DNA of 64,000 nt from Zanthoxylum bungeanum (GCA_019454045.1 SKCR01034786.1:62001-126000); one strand, 5' to 3'; shown: positions 9,666-23,211, counted from the first letter of the stretch. Translations and numbers: made by a program. The notes: generated by a model from the letters alone, not told the origin.

Positions 9666-11622
9666 TGTTGGAAAATCTAATCATGTCCCAAGATCAAAAG
9701 CACAAGCAAAATATATATATAATAGAATGAACAATATTGAAGTATGGCGGAATCATACTCACAAAGATCGGAATGCGGATGCGTTGATGAAACAAAAACT
9801 TCCTCCTTAGTGCAGTGAGGTTTCGGCCAAGATGAAAAGAGAAGCTCCAAGCAATGTGATCCTTCCAAGCTCTAAGATGAGTTTCCCATAACACCTTTGT
9901 ATGATCCCTTGATGGTGCTAGCCAAAGTTGTGTATTAAAGTTCCAAACTTGTACATTTCTTCTAGTCTTGCCACAAAAAATGAAGAAAATGGAGACCCAA
10001 AACTTGCTCACTGTTTCGGTAATTTGAGAGGGAGAGGAGAATGATTTTTTGTTACAAAAATCAATTTATATTTATGCCATAATATTTATTAAATAATAAT
10101 AAACTTATGACACAAATCCATGCAATGGCTTAGAGTGTCAAACACTCAATTTCCATGCAAAACCATTGAGTGCATTGTACACTATCTCCATGCAATACAT
10201 CAACAATTAAATAATGCAAATAATGACATGTGTCATGTGGGCCCCACACGTTTCCAAATGAAAGTGGGCCCACGTGCACTCACGCGTTCGGGTCCGATAT
10301 TTCCGAAATACCGAACTTACGTCGCGACGTTAATTAAATCGAATTTAAATAAATAATTGCGCCTAGCGAAATTATTATTTACGTCGCTAACGAATTAATT
10401 CTAAATTAACTCGTTTGCCCGAATTAAAATCTAATTTTAATTTCGCGTCGAAATCGAATTTCGATTATTATATCGAATATATAATTTTACGATTAATTCT
10501 AAACTAATCGTTCTCTCTCTTATTTAGTACTTTACCCAAGATAAAGTCTCTCCGTAATTAATCCAAGATTAATCGAGTTTGAATCATACGTCATTGGTGA
10601 ATCTTCAGGAAGCGACCCAAGAGATCTCCGGATATTTTGGCAGTAAATACGGTCGTCGGATAATCCGAACACGTACGTACCTCGTATTACGTTTACACCG
10701 ATTCACAAGACAAGGTTGGCTTCTAGCAAAGCGCCATGCCTACCCAATTCTCCAGAAATATTCTTATAGGAATATAAGATCTATATCAAGCGTAGTATAC
10801 CGTAGTATTGCGTACATCGATCCAGTATCGGACGATCACATGTTAGGCCTGGGGCTGGAGATGTGTCTGCCCCGTACGAAACATATATCGGACATCAAGC
10901 AACTAGTCTCTTTAAATCGGACAATCCTGACCTGGTCATATTGTCCCGACGGTTGCAACCTTTTATAGAGTACTAGTTCTGTGTCCTGCGTGATCATCAT
11001 CTCCATATGTCTGAAGTGATACTTCCATCTCGACATCACATCCAGTACACTACGATTCTCGATAAACCCAGAAGAGGTGTACACAGAACCGGTTAAGGTC
11101 CCCAACCACCAAAACCAAAGTTTACCGATTGTCGCAAGTACTAGCGATGTAAGTCTCAGGTTAAGACCATATACACCTACCCTGATGCGGCCTCCCATAG
11201 ACACGCAGACATACTACCAATGGGATTCCGCGGGGTCTATCCAGAGCGAAGCTGTTTTCCGTACCATCGGTAAAACACAACCTCCTATCGCACTTGCATA
11301 AGTATCCAATACTTAAATATATGAGAACTATGCCGTTGTGCCTCACAACGTGCACAAGCGCAACACTAGTCTATTCCGCATTATCGATGTCCGATCTCGA
11401 TAATACTCCGACTAGGGATATTTAATGATTAAACCTTTATGGATTGATACTGTCTCATATCATCTCAATCCGGTATTAATCATATGGACTTTCGCCATTT
11501 ATATATCAAAGTAAATAATATTACAAAACGGCAAAAGGCAATTTCATTATCACATAGTTAATTTTGTACAATAATACAATATCATTTACAAATAGTGACG
11601 CTATGGGACATAATGTCTAACA
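9666..11622 (-). mobile_element. Cop-C 3' LTR
   Basis: 1,957 bp. On the element strand it begins TGTTAGACATTATG and ends TTCCAACA. It is preceded by the PPT at 11623-11635. It contains one TTAATC/GATTAA inverted repeat (10557-10571) and a TATA-like AAATATAAATT on the minus strand near 10,060-10,075. Differences from the 5' LTR are mostly single-base indels. Confidence 0.93.
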
Positions 11623-11635
11623 ATCTCCCACTTGG
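11623..11635 (-). promoter_or_regulatory. Cop-C polypurine tract
   Basis: On the minus strand this reads CCAAGTGGGAGAT and lies immediately before the 3' LTR. It primes plus-strand cDNA synthesis in copia elements. Cop-G has the same AAGTGGGAGAT before its 3' LTR. Confidence 0.85.
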
Positions 11636-11636
11636 C

Positions 11637-12944
11637 CTATAGCCAGTCACTCAAGCATCTAATACCCGAACTATGTATGTGTCGTTCAAAAACTTGCTGA
11701 AGAACAGCCTTCGTCAGCGGATCTGCAATGTTGTCATCTGATGTGACCTTCTCGACCTTTACATCGCCACGATGTATAATCTCCCGAATCAGATGGTAAC
11801 GTCGAAGAACATGTTTGGACCGTTGATGAGACCTTGGTTCCTTAGCCTGCGCTATAGCCCCGTTATTGTCACAATACAATGGAACGGGCTCAGCTGCTAA
11901 TGGAACTACTCCTAATCCGATTAGGAACTTTCAGATCCAAACTGCCTCCTTTGCTGCTTCAGATGCAGCGATGTACTCCGCTTCTGTTGTTGAATCGGCA
12001 ACAGTATCTTGCTTGGAAGATTTCCAGCTCACTGCTCCGTTATTCAAACAAAAAATGTACCCGGATTGCGACTTGTAGTCATCCTTGTCGGTTTGGAAAC
12101 TTGCATCGGTATACCCAGATACCGCAAGTTCTCCACCTCCATAAATTAAGAAAGCATCCTTAGTTCGTTTAAGATACTTAAGGATATTCTTAACTGCTAT
12201 CCAGTGACCTTCACCTGGATCGGCCTGATAGCGACTGCACATGCTCAAAGCACATGAGACATCAGGTCGTGTACATATCATGGCATACATGATCGATCCG
12301 ACTGCCGAGGCGAACGGTATCCGACTCATGTTGTCTCTCTCTTCCTGAGTCTTAGGACACATGTCCTTAGACAGAGAGGTACCACGTACCATTGGAACCA
12401 ATCCCCTCTTGGATTGTTCCATGTTGAATCGCTTCAACACTTTATCAATGTATGTACTCTGGGAGAGTCCAAGCAGCTTTCTAGATCTATCCCGGTAGAT
12501 CTTTATTCCAAGAATAAAGGCTGCTTCTCCCAGATCTTTCATGGAGAATTTTAATGAAAGCCAAGCTTTCACCGACGTTAGCATGGGAATGTCATTGCCT
12601 ATAAGCAATACGTCGTCGACATAAAGGACAATAAAAGTAAGTGCTCTCCCACTAACCTTCTTGTATACACAATGGTCATCTTCATTTTGCACGAAATCAT
12701 ATTCTTTTATGATCTCATCAAAACGCTGATTCCATGACCGTGATGCTTGCTTCAATCCATAAATGGATCGATTTAACTTACAAACCTTGTTTGCAAGTCT
12801 AGGTACGATAAAACCGTCAGGCTGTTGCATATAAACATCCTCCAAAAGGTTTCCGTTAAGGAAAGCGGTTTTAACGTCCATCTGCCATATCTCGTAATCG
12901 AAATATGCAGCTATTGCAAGCATTATCCGAATGGATTTAATCAT
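11637..12944 (-). pseudogene. Cop-C reverse transcriptase and RNase H (one in-frame TGA)
   Basis: This part of pol copies element RNA into cDNA and removes the RNA. From 12944 it reads on through RT motif QMDVKTAFLNG, SIYGLKQASRSW and the catalytic YVDDVLLIGND, then RNase H with YTDASF and TEAEYIAASEA. A TGA at 11931-11933, where the surrounding reading expects Arg (CGA to TGA, a CpG-type transition), interrupts it. The same frame continues below to CDNNGAIAQ, HVLRRYHLIRE and DNIADPLTKA, ending near 11637. Apart from that codon and the frameshift at its upstream edge the domain looks complete. Confidence 0.88.
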
Positions 12945-13921
12945 GGCAACGGGTGAGAAGTTTCGTCATAATCAACACCATATTGTTGACGATACCCCTT
13001 TGCTACAAGCCTAGCTTTGTATGTTTGCACGTTGCCATCCATGTCGGTCTTCTTCTTGAAGATCCATCTGCATCCAATAGGCTTTACGCCTTCTGGCGCA
13101 TCAACCAGTGTCCAAACTTGGTTGGCATACATGGAATCCATCTCGGACTTCATGGCATCTTGCCATAAAGCGGAATCAATATCCTGTATTGCTTCCTCAT
13201 ACGTAGTCGGTTCATTATCCTCAATAAGATTAATATCTACATGAGGCGAGATCAGGTACCCATACCTCTCAGGTATTGTCCTGACTCTCTCCGACCTACG
13301 CGGTCCTTGTGTATATGAAGATTGTGGTACAGACTCATCCCGGATGGTCTGTTCATGTTCCGTCATTGATTCATTGCCAGGAACAGTATCACTACGATTT
13401 TCATCGAGTTCTACTTTCCTCCCACTTACCACTGCATCTAGAAATTCCTTCTCAAGGAAAAATGCATGCAGAGCAACAAATACTTTGTTCTCTTGTGGGT
13501 GATAGAAGTAATATCCTTTGGTTTCCCTAGGATATCCCACGAAAAGGCATTTATCTGATTTGGGTTCTAGTTTGGTTCCTTCCAAACGTTTAACATATGC
13601 CCAGCATCCCCAAATCTTCAGGAAAGAGAAACCCGGTTTCCTTCCTGTCCATAACTCGTATGGAGTCTGTTCAACAGACTTTGACGGAACCTTATTCAAA
13701 ATAAGTACTGCACTGTATAAAGCGTATCCCCAGAAGGATATTGGTAGCTCAGTGCGACTCATCATCGACCTTACCATGTCTAACAAGGTACGGTTTCTCC
13801 GTTCAGACACACCGTTCAATTGCGGTGTTCCAGGAGGAGTCCACTGTGAAAGAATACCATATTCTTTCAAGTAATCTTGAAACTCATAACTTAAGTATTC
13901 CCCACCACGGTCTGACCGCAA
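12941..13921 (-). pseudogene. Cop-C integrase second half and RT start
   Basis: It begins at the second catalytic aspartate of integrase (LRSDRGGEY) and carries the glutamate in NGVSERRNRTLLDM, the C-terminal CLFVGYPRETKGY block, a variable linker, and the start of RT (GCRWIFKKK, YKARLVAKGY). It ends in frame-shifted residues after YDET; a one-base loss in a pyrimidine run near 12,950 separates it from the RT frame at 12944. Its upstream edge is also a frameshift, near 13,945. Copia gag-pol is normally one frame, so these are breaks rather than gene ends. Confidence 0.88.
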
Positions 13922-15603
13922 TGTCTTAATACTCTTGCCTGTTTGTTTTCTACTTCGTGTCGAAACTCTTTGAATTTCTCAAAAGTTTCCGACTTGTGTC
14001 TCATTAGATACACATAACCATAACGAGATGCATCATCCGTAAAGGTTACGAAGTAAAGATATCCACCTCTAGCCTGGCTAGACATGGGCCCACAAACGTC
14101 ACTATGAACGAGGGCTAACAGTTCTGTGGCACGTTCACCTTTACCGCTAAAAGGTGATTTAGGCATTTTGCCTAAAAGACAAGATTCGCAGACATCATAT
14201 GAATTAGGATCAAATCCGTCCAAGTACCCATTCTTCGAAAGTGTGGATATGCGAGTCTTGTTGATGTGTCCTAGACGACAATGCCACATGTAAGCTTCAT
14301 CTTTTAGATTACTCATTTTGAGCCTTTTGTTTGTCATTTTACGTTTAGGAGATTCATTTATATTCAAAATATAAAGACCATTATTTGCAACGGCAGTGCA
14401 TATTTCTGCATCATTTTTATATAAATAACACCCAGTGTTTCTAAATACAAAAGTGTACCCATGCTGGGTTAACAAAGATACAGATATAATATTCCTAGTT
14501 AAACTAGGTATATAATAACAGTTCAAAAGTTTAAGTACATGCCCCGAGGGCAGTTCTAAAACAAAAGTCCCTACAGCCAAAACAGCAACTGATGTTCCGT
14601 TTCCGACTCGTAGGTCAACCTCCCCTGAAGCCAGCATCCTGCTATTCTGCAGATCCTGCAAATCAGTACAAATATGAGCAGCACAACCAGAATCAAAAAT
14701 CCAATTTTTAAGACTTGAAGTAGTCATATTTATTTCAATAACAAACATACCAGAGGCTGGTGCCTTGCCTGCCTTGATATCCTCCCTCTGTCCTTTGCCC
14801 ACTCGGCAGTCACGTTTCCAGTGACCCTTTTTGCCGCATTTGAGGCAGACATCTTGAGATTTGTCCCTTGGCTTCCCAGAAGCCTTTGTCAACTTGCCTT
14901 TACCCTTGTTTTTATATTTCCTCTTCTTCACCCCTCCAGTTGCCTTGGGCCCAGCCCTTGGCCCCTGAGAGGTCGATGCATAGTGCGCCTCGCGCTTGCC
15001 CCCTTTTAGGAGTTCTTTTTCAGACTCCTTCAGCATGGATAACAGCTCTCCAAGAGTGTCATCGGTATCCATCAACTTATAGTTGATTATGATTTGTTTC
15101 CAAGTATCGGGAAGTGATTGTAAGATCAAATCTACAGTCAGCTCAGCCTCCAAGACTATTCCCATATTGGCCAACTCATCAATATCGGCAATCATTTGAG
15201 CCCCGTGGACCTCAACTGATGTGCCTTCAGTCATTCGGGTGCGGAAGAGTTTCTTCACTAACTCATACCTCTCCATCCGCTTGTTGGTGCGGTGGAGATC
15301 TTGCAGTCTAGCCATCATGTTATAAGGATCCAAGTCCCTATTCTGGCGACGAAAGTGTTGAGTCATTGAAGCTAACATAACAGCCTGAGCTGTGTCACAA
15401 TCCTCGCTGTGAGTTTTCCATAACTCCAGCTCAAGCGGATCAGTGGGTCTAGGCGGGAGAGGTGTCTGTATAGTGTACAGTAGCCTCTCAGCCCCAAGTA
15501 CTATCTTGAGGTTCATTTCCCAGTCAGCGAAGTTTGTGCCTTTAAAGACATTATCACCCATGATGATGTCACGCACATTTCCCTTGCTAGCCATCTCAAC
15601 CAC
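13891..15603 (-). pseudogene. Cop-C gag, protease and integrase first half
   Basis: A 570-codon open frame starting at 15603 (MVEMASKG; a second ATG is three codons on). Gag domain in roughly residues 10-210; a basic lysine-rich stretch, then zinc knuckle CLKCGKKGHWKRDC near 255-268; aspartic protease motif FDSGCAAHIC near 310; pre-integrase MWHCRLGH with CESCLLGKM; integrase start with first catalytic aspartate in VHSDVCGPM and FVTFTDDASRYGY. It runs out of frame near 13,945, so the last 20 or so residues are spurious. With the two frames below it this is a nearly whole copia polyprotein. Confidence 0.9.
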
Positions 15604-17798
15604 AATAGTCTAACTATTTAGTTGACGATGAAATGGGTACAGTCAAACTGTTACAGAAAAAATAACAATGTATTAGTCCAACTAATTTGAATAAAATAGA
15701 CGAAATAATTTTGAAAGACGCGTAAGGCAAAGTATCTGAACGAAATTGCAAATTCACATACTAGCCTCCCACTATTTTCATCAAGTCTCTAACCCTCCGT
15801 TGAGAACTCGGGAAATCCTATTTCCTAGTGGGCTAGGATCCCGTTAAATAACACACAACCTTGACTTTGGCCAACAAGCTGTATGCTACTTAACTAGGTA
15901 GATCTCTCAGATCAATTGGATCCAATCCAATTCCTAGATCCGGTCAGGTGGACATCCAAGTCCTAAACATATGTACAATACTTATGTCAATGTATCTAAT
16001 ACATTTTCCTAACCTTATCCTCCGAATCATCTAGGCCTTGGCTTTGGCACAACAAACCTAATGATTCCAGTTAAGCGGGACCCATTGACAAGGAAAGTTT
16101 CGTAATCAATGTCTTTGGACAAGAAGTGATCTTGACTTTGGCCAACAAATCACAACTTGGACTAGACACCGATATGGAACAAAACTCTCATGATTCAAGT
16201 ACATCCTAATTGACAAGGTCTTGACTTTGGCCAACAAACCAATGCCAATTGGATCTTGAACAAGAATCATTCAATGGAAGGATAATCGCTTAATATAGAT
16301 TGAGGGATTTTTGCGTAATTGGCAACCAATTTATTATCTTTGTTAGGTCTCATCAACATACACCCTTAAGCATGCTTCTAAAACATCATAAAGCGCGTAA
16401 AGTAAATTAATAGTATATCGGATGCGATGGATATATAAACAACTTGTTCCTAGAACAAATCACTCCTTTCCTCTCCCCGCTAGCACTATTCTACTACTAC
16501 CCAATTACATAATACAATAAGAGAAACCTCATTTACATTGAGGGGAATTAGGTGAGAAGAGAATACAAAGAGATAAAGAGATAAGGCTGGACACGCAGGT
16601 CCAATTTATAAATTCCAAATTTACAACAATTTCTAAAATTACCCTTTCCCTTCTAATATCCATCCGATATACACTATTCATACAACACATCCACATTCAT
16701 TCATTCAAGGCATGTTATACAACCAATCAAATCCAATTAATTAGTCTTTAATTAGGTGACAATACAATGTTCAAACAATTGTTTGCATTTGCGCGAGTCC
16801 AACTCGTTTTGAGAATAAATACTTATGGTATGAATTCACGAATTATATCGAACTACTCGTTAAATCCAATTTAAGTCGTATTCAATACTAATCCTTTTAT
16901 TTAATTCTAAATTAAATATTTACACTTTTATTGTGCTTTTATAACTTAGATTCCAAATCTAGTACTATTGGGTCTCAAAGCCCAACTAACATCTAATGTC
17001 CGTTTAATTAAAGTCCGATGGGCTTTCTATTGATTTCATAAGGCTTGGGCCTTGGTCAATGTGGGTCAAACCCAATTTCCAAGCCCAATAAGGAATCACC
17101 CTCATTTGCCATAAAAATCAATATCAAGCCCATAAGGCCCAATTAAACATAAAAGCCCATTTATTACATTTGGACTTAAATGGTGTGATTTAGGCCCATT
17201 TTGGATCCAATCCAAATGGTCCAAATCTACTTGGCCCAACCAAGCCCATTTATGTCCAAATATAATAGTTTTAGGCCCAATTCCAATTTAAGCCCAATTA
17301 ACCAAATTTTAAAATTCCAAATTTTATAACTTAATTAATTAAAGTGTATTTTCATGATTAATCCTTTAAATCAATATTCCCAAAATATCAAATTAATCCA
17401 TTAATCATATTTTTATCTTAAATATATGTCCAACATTATTTAATAAAAAAATCAAGTCCCTAATACTCCATCAAGCATTCGGCCAAGGTGATTAAAATGG
17501 TTCCGATTTCGTTTTCAATCCAATCGAGTTACAAATCATCATTCCATATTATTTCAAGTCATCTAATGTCTTTTAAAATAAAAAAATCATCTAGTCCACA
17601 TGCTTGCATGTATTCGGCCAAGCCTCATTTGGGTTGGAAAAATTAATCCAATTTATTTTCCAAGAAATTGATGATGTATAATCTATATAACATACATCTA
17701 AGCATATTTAATCAAGCAAACTCATCAAATCATGCTTCAAACAATTTTCCCCAAATAACATCCTATATATGCATGCTCTTTAAGCTCAATGATACCAT
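15604..17798 (-). other. Cop-C 5' leader (untranslated)
   Basis: 2.2 kb between PBS and gag with no coding potential, AT-rich and full of GGGCTT/AAGCCC phrases. Three exact copies of CTTGACTTTGGCCAACAA (plus-strand reading) lie at 15860-15877, 16131-16148 and 16220-16237, with a variant at 16037-16055. Spacing is nearly the same in the Cop-B leader. The leader is unusually long and may carry packaging or dimerisation signals; that is inference. Confidence 0.8.
17784..17797 (-). promoter_or_regulatory. Cop-C primer binding site
   Basis: On the minus strand TGGTATCATTGAGC starts one base after the 5' LTR. It is a degenerate match to the plant initiator-Met type TGGTATCAGAGC, which Cop-B and Cop-I keep intact. 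Confidence 0.8.
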
Positions 17799-19767
17799 TG
17801 TTGGAAAATCTAATCCATGTCCCAAGATCAAAAGCACAAGCAAAATATATATATAATAGAATGAACAATATTGAAGTATGGCGGAATCATACTCACAAAG
17901 ATCGGAATGCGGATGCGTTGATGAAACAAAAACTTCCTCCTTAGTGCAGTGAGGGTTTCGGCCAAGATGAAAAGAGAGCTCCAAGCAATGTTGATCCTTC
18001 CAAGCTCTAAGATGAGTTTCCCATAACACCTTTGTATGATCCCTTGATGGTGCTAGCCAAAGTTGTGATTAAAGTTCCAAACTTGTACACTTTCTTCTAG
18101 TCTTGCCACAAAAAATGAAGAAAATGGAGACCCAAAACTTGCTCACTGTTTCGGTAATTTGAGAGGAGAGGAGGAGATATGATTTTTTGTTACAAAAATC
18201 AATTTATATTTATGCCATAATATTTATTAAATAATAATAAACTTATGACACAAACCATGCAATGGCTTAGAGTGTCAACACTCAATTTCCATGCAAAACC
18301 CTTGAGTGCATTGTACACTATCTCCATGCAATACATCAACAATTAAATAATGCAAATAATGACATGTGTCATGTGGGCCCCACACGTTTCCAAATGAAAG
18401 TGGGCCCACGTGCACTCACGCGTTCGGGTCCGATATTTCCGAAATACCGAACTTACGTCGCGACGTTAATTAAACCGAATTTAAATAAATAATTGCGCCT
18501 AGCGAAATTGTTATTTACGTCGCTAACGAATTAATTCTAAATTAACTCGTTTGCCCGAATTAAAATCTAATTTTAATTTCGCGTCGTCGAAATCGAATTT
18601 CGATTATTATATCGAATATAATAATTTTACGATTAATTCTAAACTAATCGTTCTCTCTCTTTATTTAGTACTTTACCCAAGATAAAGTCTCTCCGTAATT
18701 AATCCAAGATTAATCGAGTTTGAATCATACGTCATTGGTGAATCTTCAGGAAGCGACCCAAGAGATCTCCGGATATTTTGGCAGTAAATACGGTCGTCGG
18801 ATAATCCGAACACGTACGTACCTCGTATTACGTTTACACCGATTCACAAGACAAGGTTGGCTTCTAGCAAAGCGCCATGCCTACCCAATTCTCCAGAAAT
18901 ATTCTTATAGGAATATAAGATCTATATCAAGCGTAGTATACCGTAGTATTGCGTACATCGATCCAGTATCGGACGATCACATGTTAGGCCTGGGTCTGGA
19001 GATGTGTCTGCCCCATACGAAACATATATCGGACATCAAGCAACTAGTCTCTTTAAATCGGACAATCCTGACCTGGTCATATTGTTCCGACGGTTGCAAC
19101 CTTTTATAGAGTACTAGTTCTGTGTCCTGCGTGATCATCATCTCCATATGTCTGAAGTGATACTTCCATCTCGACATCACATCCAGTACACTACGATTCT
19201 CGATAAACCCAGAAGAGGTGTACACAGAACCGGTTAAGGTCCCCAACCACCAAAACCAAAGTTTACCGATTGTCGCAAGTACTAGCGATGTAAGTCTCAG
19301 GTTAAGACCATATACACCTACCCTGATGCGGCCTCCCATAGACACGCAGACATACTACCAATGGGATTCCGCGGGGTCTATCCAGAGCGAAGCTGTTTTC
19401 CGTACCATCGGTAAAACACAACCTCCTATCGCACTTGCATAAGTATCCAATACTTAAATATATGAGAACTATGCCGTTGTGCCCTCACAACGTGCACAAG
19501 CGCAACACTAGTCTATTCCGCATTATCGATGTCCGATCTCGATAATACTCCGACTAGGGATATTTAATGATTAAACCTTTATGGATTGATACTGTCTCAT
19601 ATCATCTCAATCCGGTATTAATCATATGGACTTTCGCCATTTATATATCAAAGTAAATAATATTACAAAACTGCAAAAGGCAATTTCATTATCACATAAT
19701 TTGTAATTTTGTACATTAATACAATATCATTTACAAATAGTGACGCTATGGGACATAATGTCTAACA
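17799..19767 (-). mobile_element. Cop-C 5' LTR
   Basis: 1,969 bp with the same termini as the 3' LTR, next to the PBS. Compared with 9666-11622 I count roughly nine substitutions and a dozen short indels by eye, a bias towards indels that is unusual for natural divergence. Confidence 0.93.
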
Positions 19768-21516
19768 CTAGGATCCCGTTAAATAACACACAATCTTGAC
19801 TTTGGCCAACAAATTGTACGATAGTTAACTAGGTAGTCTCTAAGATCAATTGGATCTCATCCATTCCTAGATCCAGTAGGGGACATCCAAGTCCGAAACA
19901 TATATCTTATATATGCCAATATATCCAATATATTCCCTAACCTTTTTCCTCTGAATCAACTAGCATTGGCTTTGGCACAATAAACTTAATAATCCCAGTT
20001 AAGCGGAACCCATTGACCATGGAAAGCTTCGTAATCAATGTCGATGGACAAGAAGTGATCTTGACTTTGGCCAACAAATCACAACTTGGACAAGACACCA
20101 CTATGGAACAAAGCTTTAGTGATTCAAACACATCCTCGACGGACAAAGGTCTTGACTTTGGCCAACAAACCAATGCCAGTCTTGGATCTTGAGTAAGAAT
20201 CAGTTAATATTGTTTGAGGGTTTTTCGTGTGTGCAAATTGGCAACCAATTTATTATCTTTGTTAAGGTCTCATCATCACCCTTAAATATGCATTCTAAAC
20301 ACATAATAAAGCGTGTATAAATTATTAAATAATGATATGCGGATGGATACTGAAACACATTGATCCTAGATCAAATCTCTCTCTTTCCTCTCTCCCGCTA
20401 GCACAAGTATCACTTCTACCCGTTACACTACACTTCTAAAGAACCTCATTTACATTGAGGGGAATAGGTGAGAAGAGAAATACAATGAGAAAGGAGGTAA
20501 TAGGCTGGACACGCAGGTCCAATTAATAAATTCCAAATTTATCACAACAATTTCTAAAATTACCCCACTCATCTAATATCCATCCGATATACATTATTCA
20601 TGCATCGCAACCATGTATTCACACAAGCATGTTATCAATCAATCTAATCAAATTAATTAATCTGATAATTAATGGCCATCCAATGTTCAAACAATGATTT
20701 GATTTTGAGCAAGTCAAACTTAGTTAAAGTCCAATGGGCTTTTAATTAATTTCTTAAGGAATGGACTTTTGGTCAACATGGGTCAAACCTAAAGACTAAA
20801 GCCCATTAAAGGAATCACCCTTATATGCCTTTGAAACCAATTTAGGCCCATTAGGCCCAATTAAAGTTAAAGGTCCATTAGTCGCATTTGGACTTTACGG
20901 AAGTGGCTTTGGGCCCAATTGGATCCAACCAATTTGCCTAAACCAATTTTTGTACAACCAAACCCATTAAAGCCCAATAATAACTTTTCAAGAACAAATC
21001 CAATTCAAACCCAATTAATTAAATTACAAAAGTTCCAAATTTCATATTTAATTAACCAAAGTGTATAGCATAATTAATTACCCTAATCAATATTTCCAAA
21101 ACACAAATTAGCCTAATTAATCATGCTCTACAACATTAAAACATGTCCAACACATTTTAATAAAATCAAACCCAATTACATGCTTCAAGTCTCGGCAATA
21201 GTAGGGTTTTTCAAATCGATTCCGAATTCAATCCAATCAAACACTAAATCAATATTCCCAATCGTTTCCAACTCATCCAATGAATCAAAAAATAAAAATT
21301 CCAAGACATAATAGGGCATCAAACTCTCGGCCAAGCTAAGAATTTTAGGGAAAAATGTTCCAAACATAATTTCATGAAATTGATCCAATCAAACTTCAAT
21401 TAAACATCATTTAAACATATTCAATCAACAATTTAACCAAAACATGCTCAAAATCAATTTACCCAATTTTAAGCCCTAAATCAAGTTTCATGCTTTTAGC
21501 TTCGCTCTGATACCAT
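19768..21516 (-). other. Cop-B 5' leader
   Basis: Starts with the right TSD CTAGG (19768-19772) and continues ATCCCGTTAAATAACAC, as Cop-C does at 15,835. Homology with the Cop-C leader runs to the PBS. CTTGACTTTGGCCAACAA occurs at 19795-19812, 20060-20077 and 20151-20168, with a variant near 19,970. No gene. Confidence 0.82.
21504..21515 (-). promoter_or_regulatory. Cop-B primer binding site
   Basis: TGGTATCAGAGC on the minus strand, one base from the LTR that starts at 21517. This is the classic plant copia initiator-Met tRNA site, intact. Confidence 0.88.
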
Positions 21517-22574
21517 TGTAGGAGTTTCTACGGTCCCGAGGATCGAATATCAAGCATAAAACATAAGTGAATACATCAAAGGAAGTTGTGGAATACTCAC
21601 AATGATCGATTGAGGCGATGCGGTGAAGAACAAAATCATTTTCTGCCCTTCTTGGTGCTCGGCAGTGGACTGTTTTGATCTTCAAGAAATTCGGCCATGT
21701 GAGGTCCATTAAAGCTCCAAGCTTATGAGTTGTGATTCCATGCACACGGGTGGGTTTCCCTATCACCTTAGTATGTCTTTATTGTGTTCTAGCAACTTGA
21801 TTTTTGCCACAAAAATCACTCTTTTTCTTCTCCTTAGCTCACAGTTTTTGGGCAATGAATGAAGAAGAAGAAGAGCCCCATGGGCGTGTGAGAGAGATGA
21901 GAAATGGAGAGAGGAGAGTTATGTGATGGTTGTAGGAAAAGTCTATCTAATACACCTTTTAGATTTTTCAAAAAATCAATTAATTGATTTCAAAAATCAA
22001 AACAAATACCAATCATTTAAAATATTTAAAATGTCTATCATGCCATCACATTTGAGTGTCAAACACTTAACCATCACTTTTCACATCATTCCATCAAGTT
22101 GTCAAGTCACATCACTCAAAGTGACAAGTTGTCAACCCACATCACTCAAAGTGACAAATGATTTGACGCTTGATGAGAGTAATAATTTGACACTTGATGT
22201 GACTTGTGTGCCGCACTCGAATTTGAAATGCGAATGCGCTCGTAAAACACTCTTGGGCTCGGGTTCGCTAATTCCAAATTAACGAATTTTCCGTTGTGGC
22301 GTAATTAATTAATTATGCCTAGCAAAATCACTATTCACGTCGCTAACGAATTAATTCTAAATTAACTCGTTCGCCCGAATTAAAATCCGATTTTAATTCC
22401 GCGTCGAAATCCATTTTCGTATAATATATCGAATATATTATTTTATCCATTAATTTCAAATTAATCGTTCTCTCTCTTTAAATAATATTTTATCCTAGAT
22501 AAAATATCTCCGTAAATAATCCCAGATTAATTTTCTCTCTCATCAAATTAATCACAGATTAATAAAGTGCGAGT
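21517..22574 (-). mobile_element. Cop-B 5' LTR, part 1
   Basis: Starts TGTAGG at the PBS side and is cut by the Tat-D insertion after CGAGT (22570-22574). The break falls in the conserved GTGCGAGT block, which can be read uninterrupted in LTR-E at about 33,420. The rest resumes at 39,353. Confidence 0.88.
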
Positions 22575-23211
22575 TATAGGTATTGCATTTTCGCATGTGA
22601 AACCCGATGATGAGTCTCATTTGGAGGCACTACCTTTTAAGTCACGGAAGCCGCACGAAACGGACGTCGGAAGGGAAAAGACGGAAATTAGTACTTTGTC
22701 GAATATCACTCGCTTGTTTAGCTTCGAGCTTGCTGATAGACCTCCATTTTAAAGCACCTTTAGCCTAAGAAAATCCGTAAAACACCTAAGCTTGGCCCAC
22801 ACATATCTAGCCCACACACATTTAGCCAACACAACACCTAACCCACCACCATCAAGCCCACGCCCACCACCACCACCACCACCTAGGCCTACACGCCCAT
22901 TTAGCCTTAAAGTATATCCAAATTAAATCAAATATTAAATTAAATATTAATTAGATAATGTAATTAAATTAAATAAAATAATTAAACCATTTACCAAATT
23001 AAATAAGACATTAAATAAAATCATACCAAATTAAAATATTATATACCTAACTTAACAAATGTCATGCCTAATTAACACAAATCAAATATATGACCTTCCT
23101 AATCTAAACCAATCTTGTCTCCATCAAATCCCTTGTTTTCCTTCTTTAACACTAAATCAAATCCCTTTCTTGTAAGACAAGGAGAAGCCCTAGCCCTTGT
23201 CTATATAAACA

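Larger units (their letters stand above)
9666..19767 (-). mobile_element. Cop-C: complete Ty1/copia retrotransposon
   Basis: A 10,102-bp element with LTRs 9666-11622 (3') and 17799-19767 (5'), PPT, PBS, and gag-protease-integrase-RT-RNase H in copia order on the minus strand. The 5-bp TSD CTAGG flanks it. The LTRs look about 99% identical by eye, so the insertion is recent. The lineage is most like Tork/Angela by gag and protease wording, which is tentative. Pol is broken by two one-base frameshifts and one TGA. It sits in the leader of Cop-B. Confidence 0.93.

Noticed and set aside
10579..10968. 129-codon open frame, repeated at 18720-19109
   Set aside because: It lies inside the Cop-C LTR and is antisense to the element; its conservation is just the recent duplication of the LTR.
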